Assembly: GCA_019022495.1 (NCBI GenBank)
Contig: JAFEKR010000036.1
Span: 186,001 to 250,000 of the forward strand
Direction of reading: 5' to 3'
DNA: 64,000 nt
Source: Epichloe hybrida
Taxonomy: Eukaryota; Ascomycota; Sordariomycetes; Hypocreales; Clavicipitaceae
Below, piece after piece: positions 23,632 through 36,005 of the stretch. The notes beneath the pieces were generated by a model, which did not search any database, was not told the origin of the DNA, and worked only from the letters and a program-made list of their open reading frames with translations. A program made the position numbers and the translations under genes. The first letter of the stretch is position 1. Every line of letters starts with the position of its first letter.

Positions 23632-23850
23632 TTAGCAAATACTGCTGCACTTGACATGGACGTGGTCGTCGGGACAATCGCACTTTATATAGAACATGTG
23701 GTGCCAACATTTTCCCATTCGGCAGCCACCCCAGTCGTTCCAACAGCCAGTGCTCTTGTAATGCGTATTAAAAGGCTGACAACACTTTGAGCTAGCTGTG
23801 GCGGTCTGGGCCATGAAGACTCCAACAAGAAGAAGCATTGCCGGCCCCAT
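23632..23850 (-). CDS. Small secreted cysteine-rich protein (effector-like) 3
   Basis: 72-residue ORF starting at 23850 on the minus strand. Residues 1-20 form a secretion signal (MGPAMLLLVGVFMAQTATAS). The mature peptide of about 52 residues holds nine cysteines: a CC pair, then single Cys, CDC-type spacing near the C-terminus and a terminal Cys. An odd number leaves one unpaired or available for dimerisation. It is unlike the two six-Cys proteins to the left and runs towards them. A TATA-like ATTATATAG sits at about 24005-24013. Family unknown; hydrophobin was considered, but spacing does not fit. Confidence 0.65.
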   Translation of the reverse strand: MGPAMLLLVGVFMAQTATASSKCCQPFNTHYKSTGCWNDWGGCRMGKCWHHMFYIKCDCPDDHVHVKCSSIC

Positions 23851-24267
23851 GATCTAGAATTCTAGCACAGCCTCGTCGGGCGCCCGGGGGTACTTGGTAC
23901 TTGGTGTTGTCCCGTGGTGGGTGATCAGTAGTGATCGGTGACGGATGATGGAATAATACAGAGAGAAGTTGTGGCTTATGTTGCATTGCGAGTCTTGTCT
24001 CGATCTATATAATGGCCCCCCTGAATTATCTTACGAATCTACGGATTACATGCCCTGGTCTTTTGTTCCTCTCTAATAGCTGCAATTAGCTGTAAGTATT
24101 ACTATTATTAGCGAGCTATATTATATATGCGGATTTGTAACATGATTCAGGCGCTGGCTGCAATTTTGCCTGTTTTGCGCGCACGGTCCGTGGTGTTTAC
24201 CGTTCGTCCGGCACGTTCGGCCAGACTACGGCAGGCTGTTGTCCAATAGGATAATAGGCCTGGCATA
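23851..24267. other. Promoter region and left flank of large transposon block
   Basis: Contains the presumed promoter of the minus-strand gene (TATA-like at 24005-24013) and about 200 bp of balanced sequence. From 24060 base composition begins to turn AT-rich. Ends at the TA dinucleotide 24266-24267 used as target by the next element. Confidence 0.5.
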
Positions 24268-24370
24268 GTCTAACCCCTGTATGATTTTACACGAGTCATA
24301 TAACTAGGGGTATTAGGCTAATAAAAAATCACTAGGTAAGGTAAAGAGTACCTTAGAATACGTGAATTTT

Positions 24371-24445
24371 TGTGAGGCGCTGTGTACGGGGACCACGGGA
24401 TGGAGCCCTAGGCGACAGGCCTTATAACTGGTTATAAGGTGCAAT
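24371..24445 (-). mobile_element. Fragment of TRIM-like LTR
   Basis: Begins TGTGAGGCGCTGTG like the LTR of the element at 15581-16128 read on the minus strand, continues through the palindrome ttataactggttataa and stops at gtgcaat. About half an LTR, without interior. Confidence 0.75.
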
Positions 24446-25736
24446 TCTAAAGCTTCTCCCACCAGCTACCTAAGAGCAATATAGGGGGGAGAACTACCTA
24501 ATCCACTAGAGCAATGTTAGATAAGAACCTAACCCTAGTAAATAAGAGTTATACCTAATTAAATAAGGGTAATACTATAGGTAAAGATATACTATAAACT
24601 ACTAAAACTTTATTTATAATAAAACTCTTTACCTTTTATAATAAAGCTATAGTAATACTAAAGTAAATTACTTAGTTAAAAAAACTCTAAAGATTATAAG
24701 AATAAGAATAAAAGCTTATTAACCTTATTAAAGGTAACTTAAGGGAAGTATAAAGGAAAAATAAGTAAAAAGCTAGTACTTTCTTTAGTAATAGTAACTA
24801 AGGGATTAAAGTTAAGAATATTACTAAGCTTTAATACCTTATAAACCCCTAAAGGTATAAGATATAAATAAATAACCTAAACTATACCTTAAATAAGGTA
24901 AAGAAAGCATACTAATATAATTACTAAAAGATTTTCTTTATACTTAACTATATATATACTAATTATAAGGTAAGATAAGATAAATATCTTAATAAATAAT
25001 AGGCTAATAGCTAGGATAATCTTAAGAATAACTAAGATAAATTTTAAACTTAAATACTTATATTACTTAAGGACTTTATAAAATATAATACTTAAATAGC
25101 TATATAGCTTAAGAATATAAAGTAATATAAAGGCTAAAGCTTTATTAAATTTAGTATTTTCCTAGATTTACTAGAGATATACTTAGAAAGAGCCTTAGAA
25201 AAGTCTTATATCCTTATATTCTTTATAAAATTACTCCCTAAGCTATAAGACTATATTAACTTATATACCTTTATTACTAGAAAAATATAAAAGAAAGTTA
25301 TATAACTTACCTAGTAATTTTAAAAAACTATACTAAAGAGTAAGTAAAAGCCTAAGTATTTAAGAGATAAAAAACTATATAAGAATCCTTAATATTATAG
25401 AAATAACTTACCTTAAGATTATAAGCCTTATAAGAATTAAAGGAATAAAAACTAGGAAAAAAGCCTAGTTATATACTTAAATAATAGTAAAGTTAGGGAT
25501 AAGAGATAATATTTTAATTATAATAGCTTAGATTACCTTATAAATAAGTATAATAAGCGAAGGAAAAAGCCTTAAGATAGCTAAGGAAACTTCTTAAGGT
25601 AAAAGTAAAGGCCCTTACCTTTACCTTAAATACTAAGGTATTAATTAGGTATTAATTTTATATATTAGTTACTATTTATAAGTATAAAGATATTAAAATA
25701 GTAGTAAATTTTAGTAGCTATACTAAGCTTAATATT

Positions 25737-28700
25737 TATATTCTTTACGCTAGATAGCTAATTAAGTAGCTAGTCCTAGTACTCTAACCGCTTAGTTAAG
25801 AGGGAAAACCCTATACTAGGAAGAAAAACCCCCTTATATCTATATATAGGCTAGCGCTAGCCCTCTTACAGGCCTACGCTGCGTTAGGTGTGGCTAACCG
25901 TAGGTATTTAGTGTTAGCTTACGCTAGCCTTATCCTATAGAAAATAAGAGAAAAGAAAAAATATATAGTAGTAATCCTAGCTAGCTCCCTTTAATACTAC
26001 TCTAGCCCTATACTAGTCTTACCTTATACCTCTTACTTTATTTTATAGTAAGGTAAATTTTAATTTATAATAATAATTTACTTTTTCTTTGCTTTACTTC
26101 TAGCTCCTTTAGTGCCTTACTTTTTAGCTAACTTTAGCCTAGTACTAGTCTAAATGCCTTATAAAGTCTAAGTATATAGTTTTATTTGCTTATAGTAAAA
26201 GGTAAGTAATTTAGGCCTAGTGCCTAGGTGATTTTACCTCTAGATTACTTACGCGCTATTTATATATTTATTTATCTTATACTTTATTTTCTAGGTAATA
26301 TTATAATTTATTCCCCCTCCCTCTCTCTTAAGTATAAAAGAAAGCTCTTCCCCTTATAAGGTTCTAACCTTTTTCCTTTTCTTATATTAAACTTCCTATA
26401 GGTTTTTATTTTCCTTACCCTTTCTTAAAGCTATTTAAGGCTCTTCTAGCCTAGTATTAATTTAGTTACTAATATTTTATATAGAAATTTATAATAGAAT
26501 ATTAATAAATACTATAAGTATTCTATTATTAGTACTATTCTAGTTTTAATTTACCTAGGAAATCATAGCCTTAGAGAGGTATTTAAGGAAATCTGTTAGA
26601 ACCTGAAGGTGTGCAGGTAAGCCATTGAACCAAAAGATTCACTAATGCTAGCTCTCGCTCGCATTGCACCTTACAATTGATTATCAAGCCACGCGTACGC
26701 GCGCGCGCACCTGATAATTATCCCTTCCCTCGTAAGGCTTACCCCAAGCTAAGGGCCCCACTAGCCAGCGGCTAGCAACGTGCGCAACCTTAGCTTAGAT
26801 TAGGCCTAGTTATCCGTGGCCTCTAAAATAATTAACTAATTGTAAACCCCTAAGGCCTAGTACGCACGGCAGCTAGGCCTATACATCACCTAGTGCACGT
26901 GACCCCACGGTCGTAACGTAACCATATAGGCGTAACTATACCTGCCCTATAAGCCTAATATAAGCTACTAAGCCACTAGCAATTTAAACCTAGACCTATT
27001 AGGTTAATCTAGCTATAGGAATTAAACCTAGGACCTAGCGTATGCCTTACTTACAAGGATTTAAACCTAGGACTAGCACACTAGAAGACCTATAAGAGCT
27101 AGTATTAATATTAGAACCTAAAGGTATGTAAGTAAGCTATTAAACCAAAAGATTTACTAATGCTAGCTCTCGCTTGCATTACACCTTACAATTGATTATC
27201 AAGCCACGCGCACGCGCGCGCGCACCTGACAATTATCCCTTCCCTCGTAAGGCTCGCCCCGAGCCAAGGGCCCTACACAGGCCAGCGGCTAGCAACGTAT
27301 GCAACGCAACGCAACGCAACCTTAGCTTGGATTAGGCCCGGTCATCCGTGGCCTCTGAGATAATCAACCAATTGTGAACCCCCAAGGCCTAGTACGCACG
27401 GCAACTAGGCCCATACATCACCTAGTGCACGTGACCCCACGGTCGCAACGTAACGCAACCGTACGGGCGTAACTATACCTGCCCTGTGAGCCTAACGTAA
27501 GCTACTAAGCTACTAGTAATTTAAACCTAGACCTATTAGGTTAATCTAGCTATGGGAATTAAACCTAAGACCTAGCGCACGCCTTACTTACAAGGATTTA
27601 AACCTAGGACTAGCACACTAGAAGACCTATAAGAGCTAGTATTAATATTAGAACCTAAAGGTATGTAAGTAAGCTATTAAACCAAAAGATTCACTAATGC
27701 TAGCTCTCGCTCGCATTGCACCTTACAATTGATTATCAAGCCACGCGCACGCGCGCGCGCACCTGACAAAATCCCTTATAGTAAAATAATTAGAGTAAGC
27801 TAAGTTTAAAGATCTTAAAGTAAGCTATTTCTACCCTTATTTTACGCTTATTCTAAGTCTAATCTAGGGTAGCTAGGTAAACCTTAAGCGCTATAGTGTA
27901 TATCTTATAAGATATAATTAATTAAGAATCTAGGGCACTAGTACTATAATATTATTAGTAAGTTAGTTTATTACTAGCCTAGAAGCGAGGCTAATTTATA
28001 TAAAAAGGGGTAATATCTAGCGCTTACTTTAACTATTAGGTCTATAACTATAGATATTCTAAGGTAATATTAGTATTTATACTTACTTTAAGCTTACTCT
28101 AATACTAATTTACTTATAGCTAAATATTACTAGCTAGTAAGGGAAGTATTAGTAATTAGTTAATACCTAGGCTAGTATAGTTACTAGGAGTAATATAAGT
28201 AGTTTTATTCTAGTATAGTAATAGCTTTAAGTTAGGGCTAACTTTAATTATCTAGGCCTTAGAGGACTATATAGCTTAGGTTAAGAAACTCTATGCTAAA
28301 AACTACACTAAGAAAAAATAAAGTGCTATAGTAATAAGCCTAGACCTAGCTAAGTCTAGGTTTACTAAGGAATAATATAATAAGGTTATCTTTTAGCTTT
28401 AGTAGCTTAATGCCTAGGTAATAGAAATAAACTAGCTCCTAGCTACTAGCCTATTAGCTAAGGGTAAGAGTAAGGTAATAGAGAATATAATCCTAGTTCC
28501 TAAAGAGAAATAGGGCTAATTTTAGGGCAGTGAAGGGGTAGTGGCTAGCTAGTGTAAAATAATACCTATAGTTTTTAACTTAAAATTAATCTAATAACTA
28601 TTTTAGACCTATAGTCTTTTTATCTTAGTGTAATTCCGCCTTATTTCTAGCCTACCTCCGTAGCTATATTATCTCACCTAGTGTCTCTCTCTAGTTATTT

Positions 28701-28853
28701 ACGGCGTCTGTTTATTAATTGTTTTGGTTACCTCTAGGGCGGCCTGGATCCTCCCCTAGTTTGCGTTAGCTAAGGGCTAGGTCTTGTGCTAATGTGTAAT
28801 ATTGGAGTCTTCTTGTGCCAAGGACCCATTTAGCTATATATCTCGCCCTTGGG
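25737..28853 (-). mobile_element. 5'-truncated LINE (Tad-like) copy
   Basis: Shares its left end (attctttacgctag...) in inverted orientation with the 3' end of the LINE at 36634-43210 and runs 3.1 kb, of which 1.2 kb is a TRIM-like array. The remaining 1.9 kb corresponds to about 41.3-43.2 kb of the full copy. A 12-bp target duplication aagcttaatatt flanks it (25725-25736 and 28854-28865), fitting LINE integration. It interrupts the Gypsy element. Less RIP-mutated near 28.6-28.85 kb than the full copy. Confidence 0.8.
26594..27768 (-). mobile_element. TRIM-like array: three 123-bp LTRs, two interiors
   Basis: LTR copies at 26594-26716, 27109-27231 and 27646-27768, all 123 bp, separated by interiors of 392 and 414 bp. 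Ends TGTTAGAACC and ACCTGACA, exact 5-bp duplication aaatc at 26589-26593 and 27769-27773. Each interior has the purine tract (as its complement tatcccttccct) next to one LTR, and B-box-like ggattcgaacc-type segments, RIP-mutated to ggatttaaacc, next to the other. The LTR carries a (GC)n alternating run. This is a tandem LTR-interior-LTR-interior-LTR product, likely from unequal recombination. It is a subfamily of the element at 15581. Confidence 0.8.
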
Positions 28854-31800
28854 AAGCTTAATATTATTAGTATTAAATTTATAAGGAATTATAAGCTTAA
28901 TTAAGCTAAAATTATAGTACTTATTCTTTAGGTAATAAAGGCCTTTATAGTCTTTTAATATAGTATTTATAAGGTACTTACTATAATTAAAAACTTAAGA
29001 AAAGAAAAAAAAACCTTAAGTTATTATATATAGCTATAAATAAAGACCTAAGAGTAAGGGAAAGCCTTATCTTAATTAGAATATAAATACTTCCTAAGAA
29101 ATATATATATCTTTATTTATATTTATAAAAGTATTTTTATTTATATTTATAAAAGTAATAGTTTAAGAAAAAAATAGCCATTTTACTTATAATTTATAAG
29201 TTTATAAAGATAATATATAATAAGGCTATTATATATACTATTATAAAAGTTATAAAAAATAAGTTTATTACTATTAAAGAAATAAGAAAGTAAAAGTACA
29301 TAAAACTATTAAAAATATTCTTAAGAAACTATATAAGTTTAAAGATATATTTATAGTAAATAAGGTAAGTAATTTACTATTAAGGAAAAAGACTAATTAT
29401 ATAATTAACCTAATATCTAAGGCTATGCCCTTATATAAACTAATTTATTCTCTCTCCTAAAGTAAGTTAAAGGAGCTTTATAAATATATTAATAAAAACC
29501 TATAGAAAGGCTAGATAAGACCCTCTAAGAGCCTTATAAGTATACTTATCCTATTTATACTAAAGAAAGATAAAATACTCTAACTATATATAAACTACTA
29601 GGGACTTAATAAAGTAATATAGAAGAATTAATATACTCTTCCCTTAATTTTAAAGATCCTAAACTAATACTAAGGAGCTTATTACTTCTTAAAGATTAAT
29701 ATTAAGGATACTTACTATTAAATCTATATTAAAGAAAGTAATAAGTAAAAAACTATATTTTATACCTATTATAAATACTATAAATATCTTATAATACCCT
29801 TTAGATTAACTAATACCTTAGTTACTTTTTAAAGCTATATTTATAAAGCACTTTATAGGCTAGTAAATACTATTTATATAGTATATTTAAATAATATTAT
29901 TATTTTCTTAAAAATATAAGAGAAGTATACTATATATATTAAGGAAGTTCTAGAATATATAAGGTTAGTAAAGCTATATATAAAACCCTTAAACTTTTTA
30001 TTTTATTAGAAATTAGTAAAGTTCCTAGGGTTTATTCTATTAATTAATAGTATCTTAATAGATATATATAGAGTTAATATAATCTAGGACTAGAAAAAGC
30101 CTATAAGCTTTAAAGATATATAGTTTTTTCTAGGGTTTTATAACTTTTACTAAAGGTTTATTTACTAATACTTAGGGATTATAGTATCCTTATATATATT
30201 AATAAAAGGTAGTTAAAATAGTATTTAGACTAGGAAGTTTATATTTAAGGAAAGGGAATAGCTAGTATTTAACTAGCTAAAAGATACCTTTTAATAAGTA
30301 CTTTTCCTTTATTATTATAACCTAAGTTAGCTAGTGTGTATTAAGATAAATACTTTAGTCTTTATAATAGTAAGAATCTTATCTTAATAGAATAATAAGG
30401 GCTAATAATACCCTATAGCCTTTTAGTTAAGGAAGTTTATAAATACTAAATATAATTATAGTATAGTAAATTAAGAGCTACTTACTATAGTAAAGTTATT
30501 TAAATACTAGTAATACTATATTAAAGGCATAGTAACCCTAGTAAAGGTTTTATTAGATTACTATAACTTATAGACTTTTATAAGATAGTAAAAGCTAAAT
30601 AAGAGGTAATCTAAATAGTATATATTTCTTTATCTCTTTTACTTTATAATTAAGTATAAACCTAGGAAAAGTAACCTAGTTAAAAGGCTAGTTAGCTACT
30701 ATAAATCTAGTAAAAGATTAGCTAAATAAGGGTAATTTCTAGGAGAAAGTAATATATATTTAAGATATTAGTATAGTATAAGAGATATAGGAGACTATTA
30801 TACTACTAAATCCTTACTAATCTAAGCTAAATAAACTATTAGTGTAATTACTATAAAAGGCATAGGATTAAGACTTAGATTTATAAAGGTAAAATAGTAA
30901 GATTAATAATTCCTTAGTAAAAGGTAAGGGAAAAGCTAGTTTATAGTTATATAGTATAAGAGGCTTTCTGATATACTAAGACTAGGTAGTTATTCCCTAG
31001 GAGCTTATCTTATAATAGGAGCTTCTATAGCTATATTATAATAATTTAGTAGTAAGTTACTTTAGGACTAAATATACTCTTAAGCTATTAAAGTATTACT
31101 TCTAGTAGCTAGGTATAAGTAAGTTAGTATTTAACTATATTATAAGCTATAGGGTTTACTAGTAAATAGTAGCTAGAAGGCATTACTTATATAAAAGCCT
31201 TAAATCCTTACTAATACTATAGTAACTATAAGTAAAAATCTTAATAGATTTTATTATAGGATTACTTATTACCTAAGTAAGTAAATAAGAAACTAATATA
31301 ATCCTAGTAATTATAAATTAATTTACTAAGTACTTTATTTTCTTACTTATAACTACTATAATTAATATAGCTAAACTAGTAAAGCTATTCTATAAAGAGA
31401 TTAAGCTATAATTTAAAGCCCTAGAGGGCATTATGTCTAATAGAGAATTAGTCTTTATAAGTTAATTCTAGTTAAACTTCTACTACTTATTATATATAAA
31501 ATATAGGCTTTTTATAGTGTTTTACCCCTAAACTAATAGGTAAATAAAGAGAATAAACTAAGTACTTAAGTATTACCTTTAATATTTTATTACTAAGAAC
31601 TAATAAATATAGCCTAAGCTACTCCTAATAGCTTAGTTTACCTATAATAATATAGTAAATAAGACTATAAGCTACTTTTTAAATTATACTCTCTTAGAAT
31701 ACTTACTAGAGTTTTACCTAGCTCTTAGGGATAAGACCTAGGAAAGGGAGGTATTAAAACCCTATATATATATTATAAAACTATATAAAGTTAGGGAATA

Positions 31801-32162
31801 GTTAAAGTAAAACTAAGTAAAAGCTACTAAAACCTAAGTAAAGTACTATAATTAATGCTACTAATTACTAACACTAAAAAGAGGAAATCTAGTGCTTTTA
31901 TTAGTAAAGAATATTAGACTTAAAGATATAAAATAAAAGCTAATCCCTAGATTTATTAGACTATTTTAAGTACTTAATACTATAGGGAAATAAGCTTACT
32001 AACTTACATTACCTAAGAAGTATAGCTAACTATATAATATATTTTATATTAGCTTACTAGAGCTATAGAATTACTATAAAGGCACTAAGGATAAGAAAAT
32101 ACTAATACTAGATCTTAAGGATAAAGAAAATAAATATAAAGTTAAGGAGGTTAAGGGCTATA

Positions 32163-32287
32163 ATGTCAGGAGCGCAGAGGTCAAAGATAGGATGTTAGCT
32201 AGCCTCTTTGTCATCCGCACGGCCCGAAGGTTCTCCGAAGACCCGCTTCGATGAACATCCTATCTTTGACCTCTGCGCTCCTGACAT
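32163..32287. mobile_element. 125-bp MITE with 34-bp perfect inverted repeats
   Basis: Inverted repeats at 32163-32196 and 32254-32287 (ATGTCAGGAGCGCAGAGGTC...), loop of 57 bp. Flanked by ata/ta on both sides, consistent with a TA target, so probably mariner-type. GC-rich and unmutated in the midst of RIP-ruined DNA; it sits inside the Gypsy chromodomain coding region. A truncated, RIP-mutated copy is at 4038-4130. Confidence 0.85.
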
Positions 32288-33960
32288 ATAAGAAGACCTA
32301 TAAAGGTAATAAATACCTAGTAAAATAAAAAGGTTAGCTAAGCAAATATAACTAATAGGTTTTAGTAAAAGATATAGAAGGCACTTAATATGTAATTTAA
32401 GTATTTTACTAAAGTAAGTCTAGTAAGAAAGGTAGTAATATAGGATTAAAGCACTAATAAAGAAATACAAATATACTATAGAAAAGACCTAACCTTATTA
32501 GTTACTATAAAAACTATTGCCTAAAGGCCTAGGTTATACTACTAAATAATAAAGGAAAACACGCTTAGAGCATAAGTAAAATAATAGGAAAACCCTCTAT
32601 TATAGCCCCTATATAGGAGACTATAGTCTAGCTATTAAAGCTAAACTTTACCTAGTTCTTATTACCCTAAATTACTTTCTCTATAGTGTAGTAAAAGTAG
32701 TAAACCACTATAATCTAGGCTATATACCTAGGGTTAAAGGGCTAGAGCTAAAGGACTATTCTTACCTCCTAGATAAATATAGTATTCTTAGGGTTCTCCT
32801 ATAGAAAAGTTAGTAAAGACTAAGTAAAAAAATAAGGGAAAGCTATATATAAACTAAAAGAGAGGGAAAGGGAGTTATAGTTACTAAGGAAACTTATAGC
32901 TATTACTCTAAAACTAGATAGTTTTAGTATAAGATAAAGGTAACTTATATAAAAAAGTTAGTAAGAAATAGGTAAGAAGTAAGTAACTTAATACACATAA
33001 TATGCCTTTATAGTATTAGTTAGCCTAAAGGTAATATAGTATATAGTATTAGTATAGTTAAAACCTATTACTAAGTTTAAGATATATATAGTAAAGCTAT
33101 AGTAAGTTATATCTAAAAATATAGGGATACTCTTCTTATTCTTAGTAGTAATAGTAGTGTTTATAAAGGCTTAAACCTATTTATAAATAACTAAAAGGTC
33201 CTAGAAATTACTAGCTAAAGTTAGCATAGCCTAGTATAAAAAAGTTAGTAATTTATAGCTATAGGATAATAAAATACTAAGTAACTTACTATATTATATA
33301 TATTACTATATTTATTATACTAAATATAATATTTTAATTATTTTCCTTTAGTTACTATCAGAGCTTTGTACTACACTACACTACACTACATACTACACTA
33401 CATTACATACTACTAGAGTATTGCACTACATTGTGTATTGTATTGTATTGTTTGTATTGTATTGTATTAAATACAATACAAAATACAATATAATACAAAT
33501 AAAATACAATATAAAAATTTTTGTATTAAATATAATATAATATAAAGACCTTTGTAGTAACTACACTAACTACAAACAATACAAATGTATTGTTAGGTAA
33601 AAAAAAAGTAGGACTTTTTATTAGCTAAGATTATTAGGATTAAAAGAGAATAAGTTAATAGAAACCTTTTATTATTAGCTATTTTATCTAATTAGTTATG
33701 TAATTTAGAATAGAATATTATTTTAAAGATTTTACTATAACTAGGGTTATATATAATATTATAACTTTTTAATAATACTATTATACTAAATACTTTATTT
33801 TACTAATATAACTTTAAGAAAAACCTTCTTATTACATTATTTACTATTACTTTTAATTATTTTATATTTTTATAAATTATTATTATTACTTTTTATTCAA
33901 AAAACTTAAACTAAAGGAATAATATAAAATAAACTACTAATAAACTTAATAGAAATAGCT

Positions 33961-34370
33961 TATAATAGCTTATAATAGCTTATAATAGCTTATAATAGCT
34001 TATAATAGCTTATAATAGCTTATAATAGCTTATAATAGCTTATAATAGCTTATAATAGCTTATAATAGCTTATAATAGCTTATAATAGCTTATAATAGCT
34101 TATAATAGCTTATAATAGCTTATAATAGCTTATAATAGCTTATAATAGCTTATAATAGCTTATAATAGCTTATAATAGCTTATAATAGCTTATAATAGCT
34201 TATAATAGCTTATAATAGCTTATAATAGCTTATAATAGCTTATAATAGCTTATAATAGCTTATAATAGCTTATAATAGCTTATAATAGCTTATAATAGCT
34301 TATATTAGCTTATATTAGCTTATAATAGCTTATATTAGCTTATATTAGCTTATAATAGCTTATATTAGCT
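33961..34370 (+). repeat. 10-bp minisatellite (tataatagct)n
   Basis: Thirty-four perfect consecutive copies of tataatagct, then seven more units alternating with tatattagct, 41 units in all. It is an expansion of a short block present in the sister hAT copies. The perfect part is homogeneous in spite of RIP around it, so expansion was recent relative to RIP. Confidence 0.95.
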
Positions 34371-34639
34371 TATATTACTAATATTAGCTTATAATAGCTT
34401 ATATTAGCTTATATTAGCTTATAATAGCTTATATTAGCTTATATTACTAATATTACTTATAGTTATATTACTTATATAGCTCTTAATATTATTAGTGTTA
34501 AAGTTTACTTATAAATAAATAACTTATAAATAATAAAATATAAATACTAGTAAGTATAAGTAAATTACTATAGAAAAAGCTAAACTTTTTAGTTATTTAG
34601 TATTTTAAGGTTATTTAAAATATTAATAAAATAAAATAC

Positions 34640-35530
34640 CTTTCTCTTTTATATTTTTTAATATTATAGTAATAATATAATACTAATTATTATTATTATA
34701 ATAACTATAATTTATTATTTAAAAGTAAGTTATAATATTACTTTTAAAAATAGGTTAAACTAATTATAATTAAGGTTATTAAGGTTACTATAGTAATTAT
34801 AATATATTATTTTAAAGTAAGTCCTAGTATTATTTCTTAAAAAAGGTTTAACTAATTATAATTAGGGTAATTAGGGTTATTATTGTAATTATAATAATTA
34901 TAATATATTATTTTAAAGTAAGCCTTAGTATTCTTTCTGAAAATTAGTTAAACTAATTATAATTAAGGTTATTAGGGTTATTAGGGTTATTATAGTAATT
35001 ATAATATATAATTTAAAAGTAAGTCCTATGATTATTTCTATAGATAGGTTAAACTATTTATAATTAGGTTATTATAGTTATTATAGTTATTTAATAATTA
35101 TGATATATTATTTAAAATTAGGTCCTAGTATTATTTCTAAAAATAGGTTAAACTAACTATAATTAAGCTTAGGGTTATTAGGGTTATTCTAGTAACTATA
35201 ATATATTACTTAAAAGTGGGTCCTAGTTCTTTTTCTAAAAATAGATGTAACTAATTATAATTAAGGTTATTAAAGTAATTATAATATATTATTATAAAGT
35301 GGGTCCTAGTATTATTTTTAAAAATAGGTTAAACTAATTGTAATTTAGGTTATTAGAGCTATTATAGTTATTATAATTTATGATTTAAAAGTGAGTCTTA
35401 GTATAACTACTAAAAATAGGTTAACCTAGTTATAATTAAGGTTATTAAAGCTATTATAGCTATTCTTATAATTTTTATTTATTATTTAAAAGTAGGTCCT
35501 AGTATTTTAACTTATAATAAGTTAAACTTA
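34640..35530 (+). repeat. Imperfect tandem repeats of about 110 bp in hAT copy
   Basis: Eight or so diverged copies of a unit containing aaaagtaagtcctagtattatttctaaaa, taggttaaactaattataa and ttaaggttattagggttatta. Only this hAT copy shows the expansion; sisters have one or two units at the matching place. Confidence 0.75.
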
Positions 35531-35570
35531 TTTTTTTATAGCTTAATATAGGTATATATATATATATATA

Positions 35571-35750
35571 TTCTTTACGCTAGATAGCTAATTAAGTAGC
35601 TAATCCTAGTATTCTAACCACTTAGTTAAGAGGGAAAACCCTAAACTAGGATAAAAAAACCCCCTTATATCTATATATAGGCTAGCGCTAACCCTCTTAC
35701 AGGCCTATACTATATTAGGTATAGCTAACTATAGGTGTTTAATGCTAGCT
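35571..35750 (-). mobile_element. Short 5'-truncated LINE copy (about 180 bp)
   Basis: Begins ttctttacgctagatagc, the complement of the LINE 3' end, after an (at)n run of about 20 bp, and stops near 35750. Same end, third truncation length. The (TA)n run matches a microsatellite tail. Confidence 0.7.
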
Positions 35751-36005
35751 TATACTAGCTTATACTAGGTTATAATAGCTTAAGATAGCTTAAGATAGCT
35801 TAAGATCGCTTATACTAGCTTATACTAGCTTATACTAGCTTAAGATAGCTTAAGATAGCTTAAGATAGCTTATACTAGCTTATACTAGCTTAAGATAGCT
35901 TATACTAGCTTAGGATAGCTTATAATAGCTTATAATAGCTTATAATAGCTTATAATAGCTTATAATAGCTTCTAATAGCTTATACTAGCTTAGAATAGCT
36001 TAAAA
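35751..36005 (+). repeat. 10-bp minisatellite (tatactagct / taagatagct)n
   Basis: About 25 units of a 10-bp repeat alternating tatactagct, taagatagct and tataatagct, continuing the family minisatellite on the far side of the LINE fragment. Confidence 0.85.

Larger units (their letters stand above)
24500..33350 (+). mobile_element. Chromodomain-type Ty3/Gypsy retrotransposon, RIP-degraded
   Basis: Plus-strand Gypsy remains: gag at about 24.5-25.6 kb, with a zinc knuckle whose Cys codons read Tyr (YFNYNSLDY near 25.51 kb); RT at about 29.45-29.65 kb (KGxIRPSKS and FILKKDK type blocks); RNase H at about 30.1-30.5 kb; integrase core at 31.23 kb (LIDFIIGL); chromodomain at about 32.14-32.36 kb (GNKYLVK then KG). 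It is split by a LINE at 25737-28853 and by a MITE at 32163-32287 inside the chromodomain. A hAT insertion at 33359 separates its tail, which seems to resume at 45095. LTRs not resolved. Confidence 0.75.

Noticed and set aside
33961..34370. CRISPR array or telomere-like repeat
   Set aside because: Contiguous 10-bp units without spacers, A+T only, inside a transposon; not CRISPR, and not the fungal telomere unit TTAGGG.
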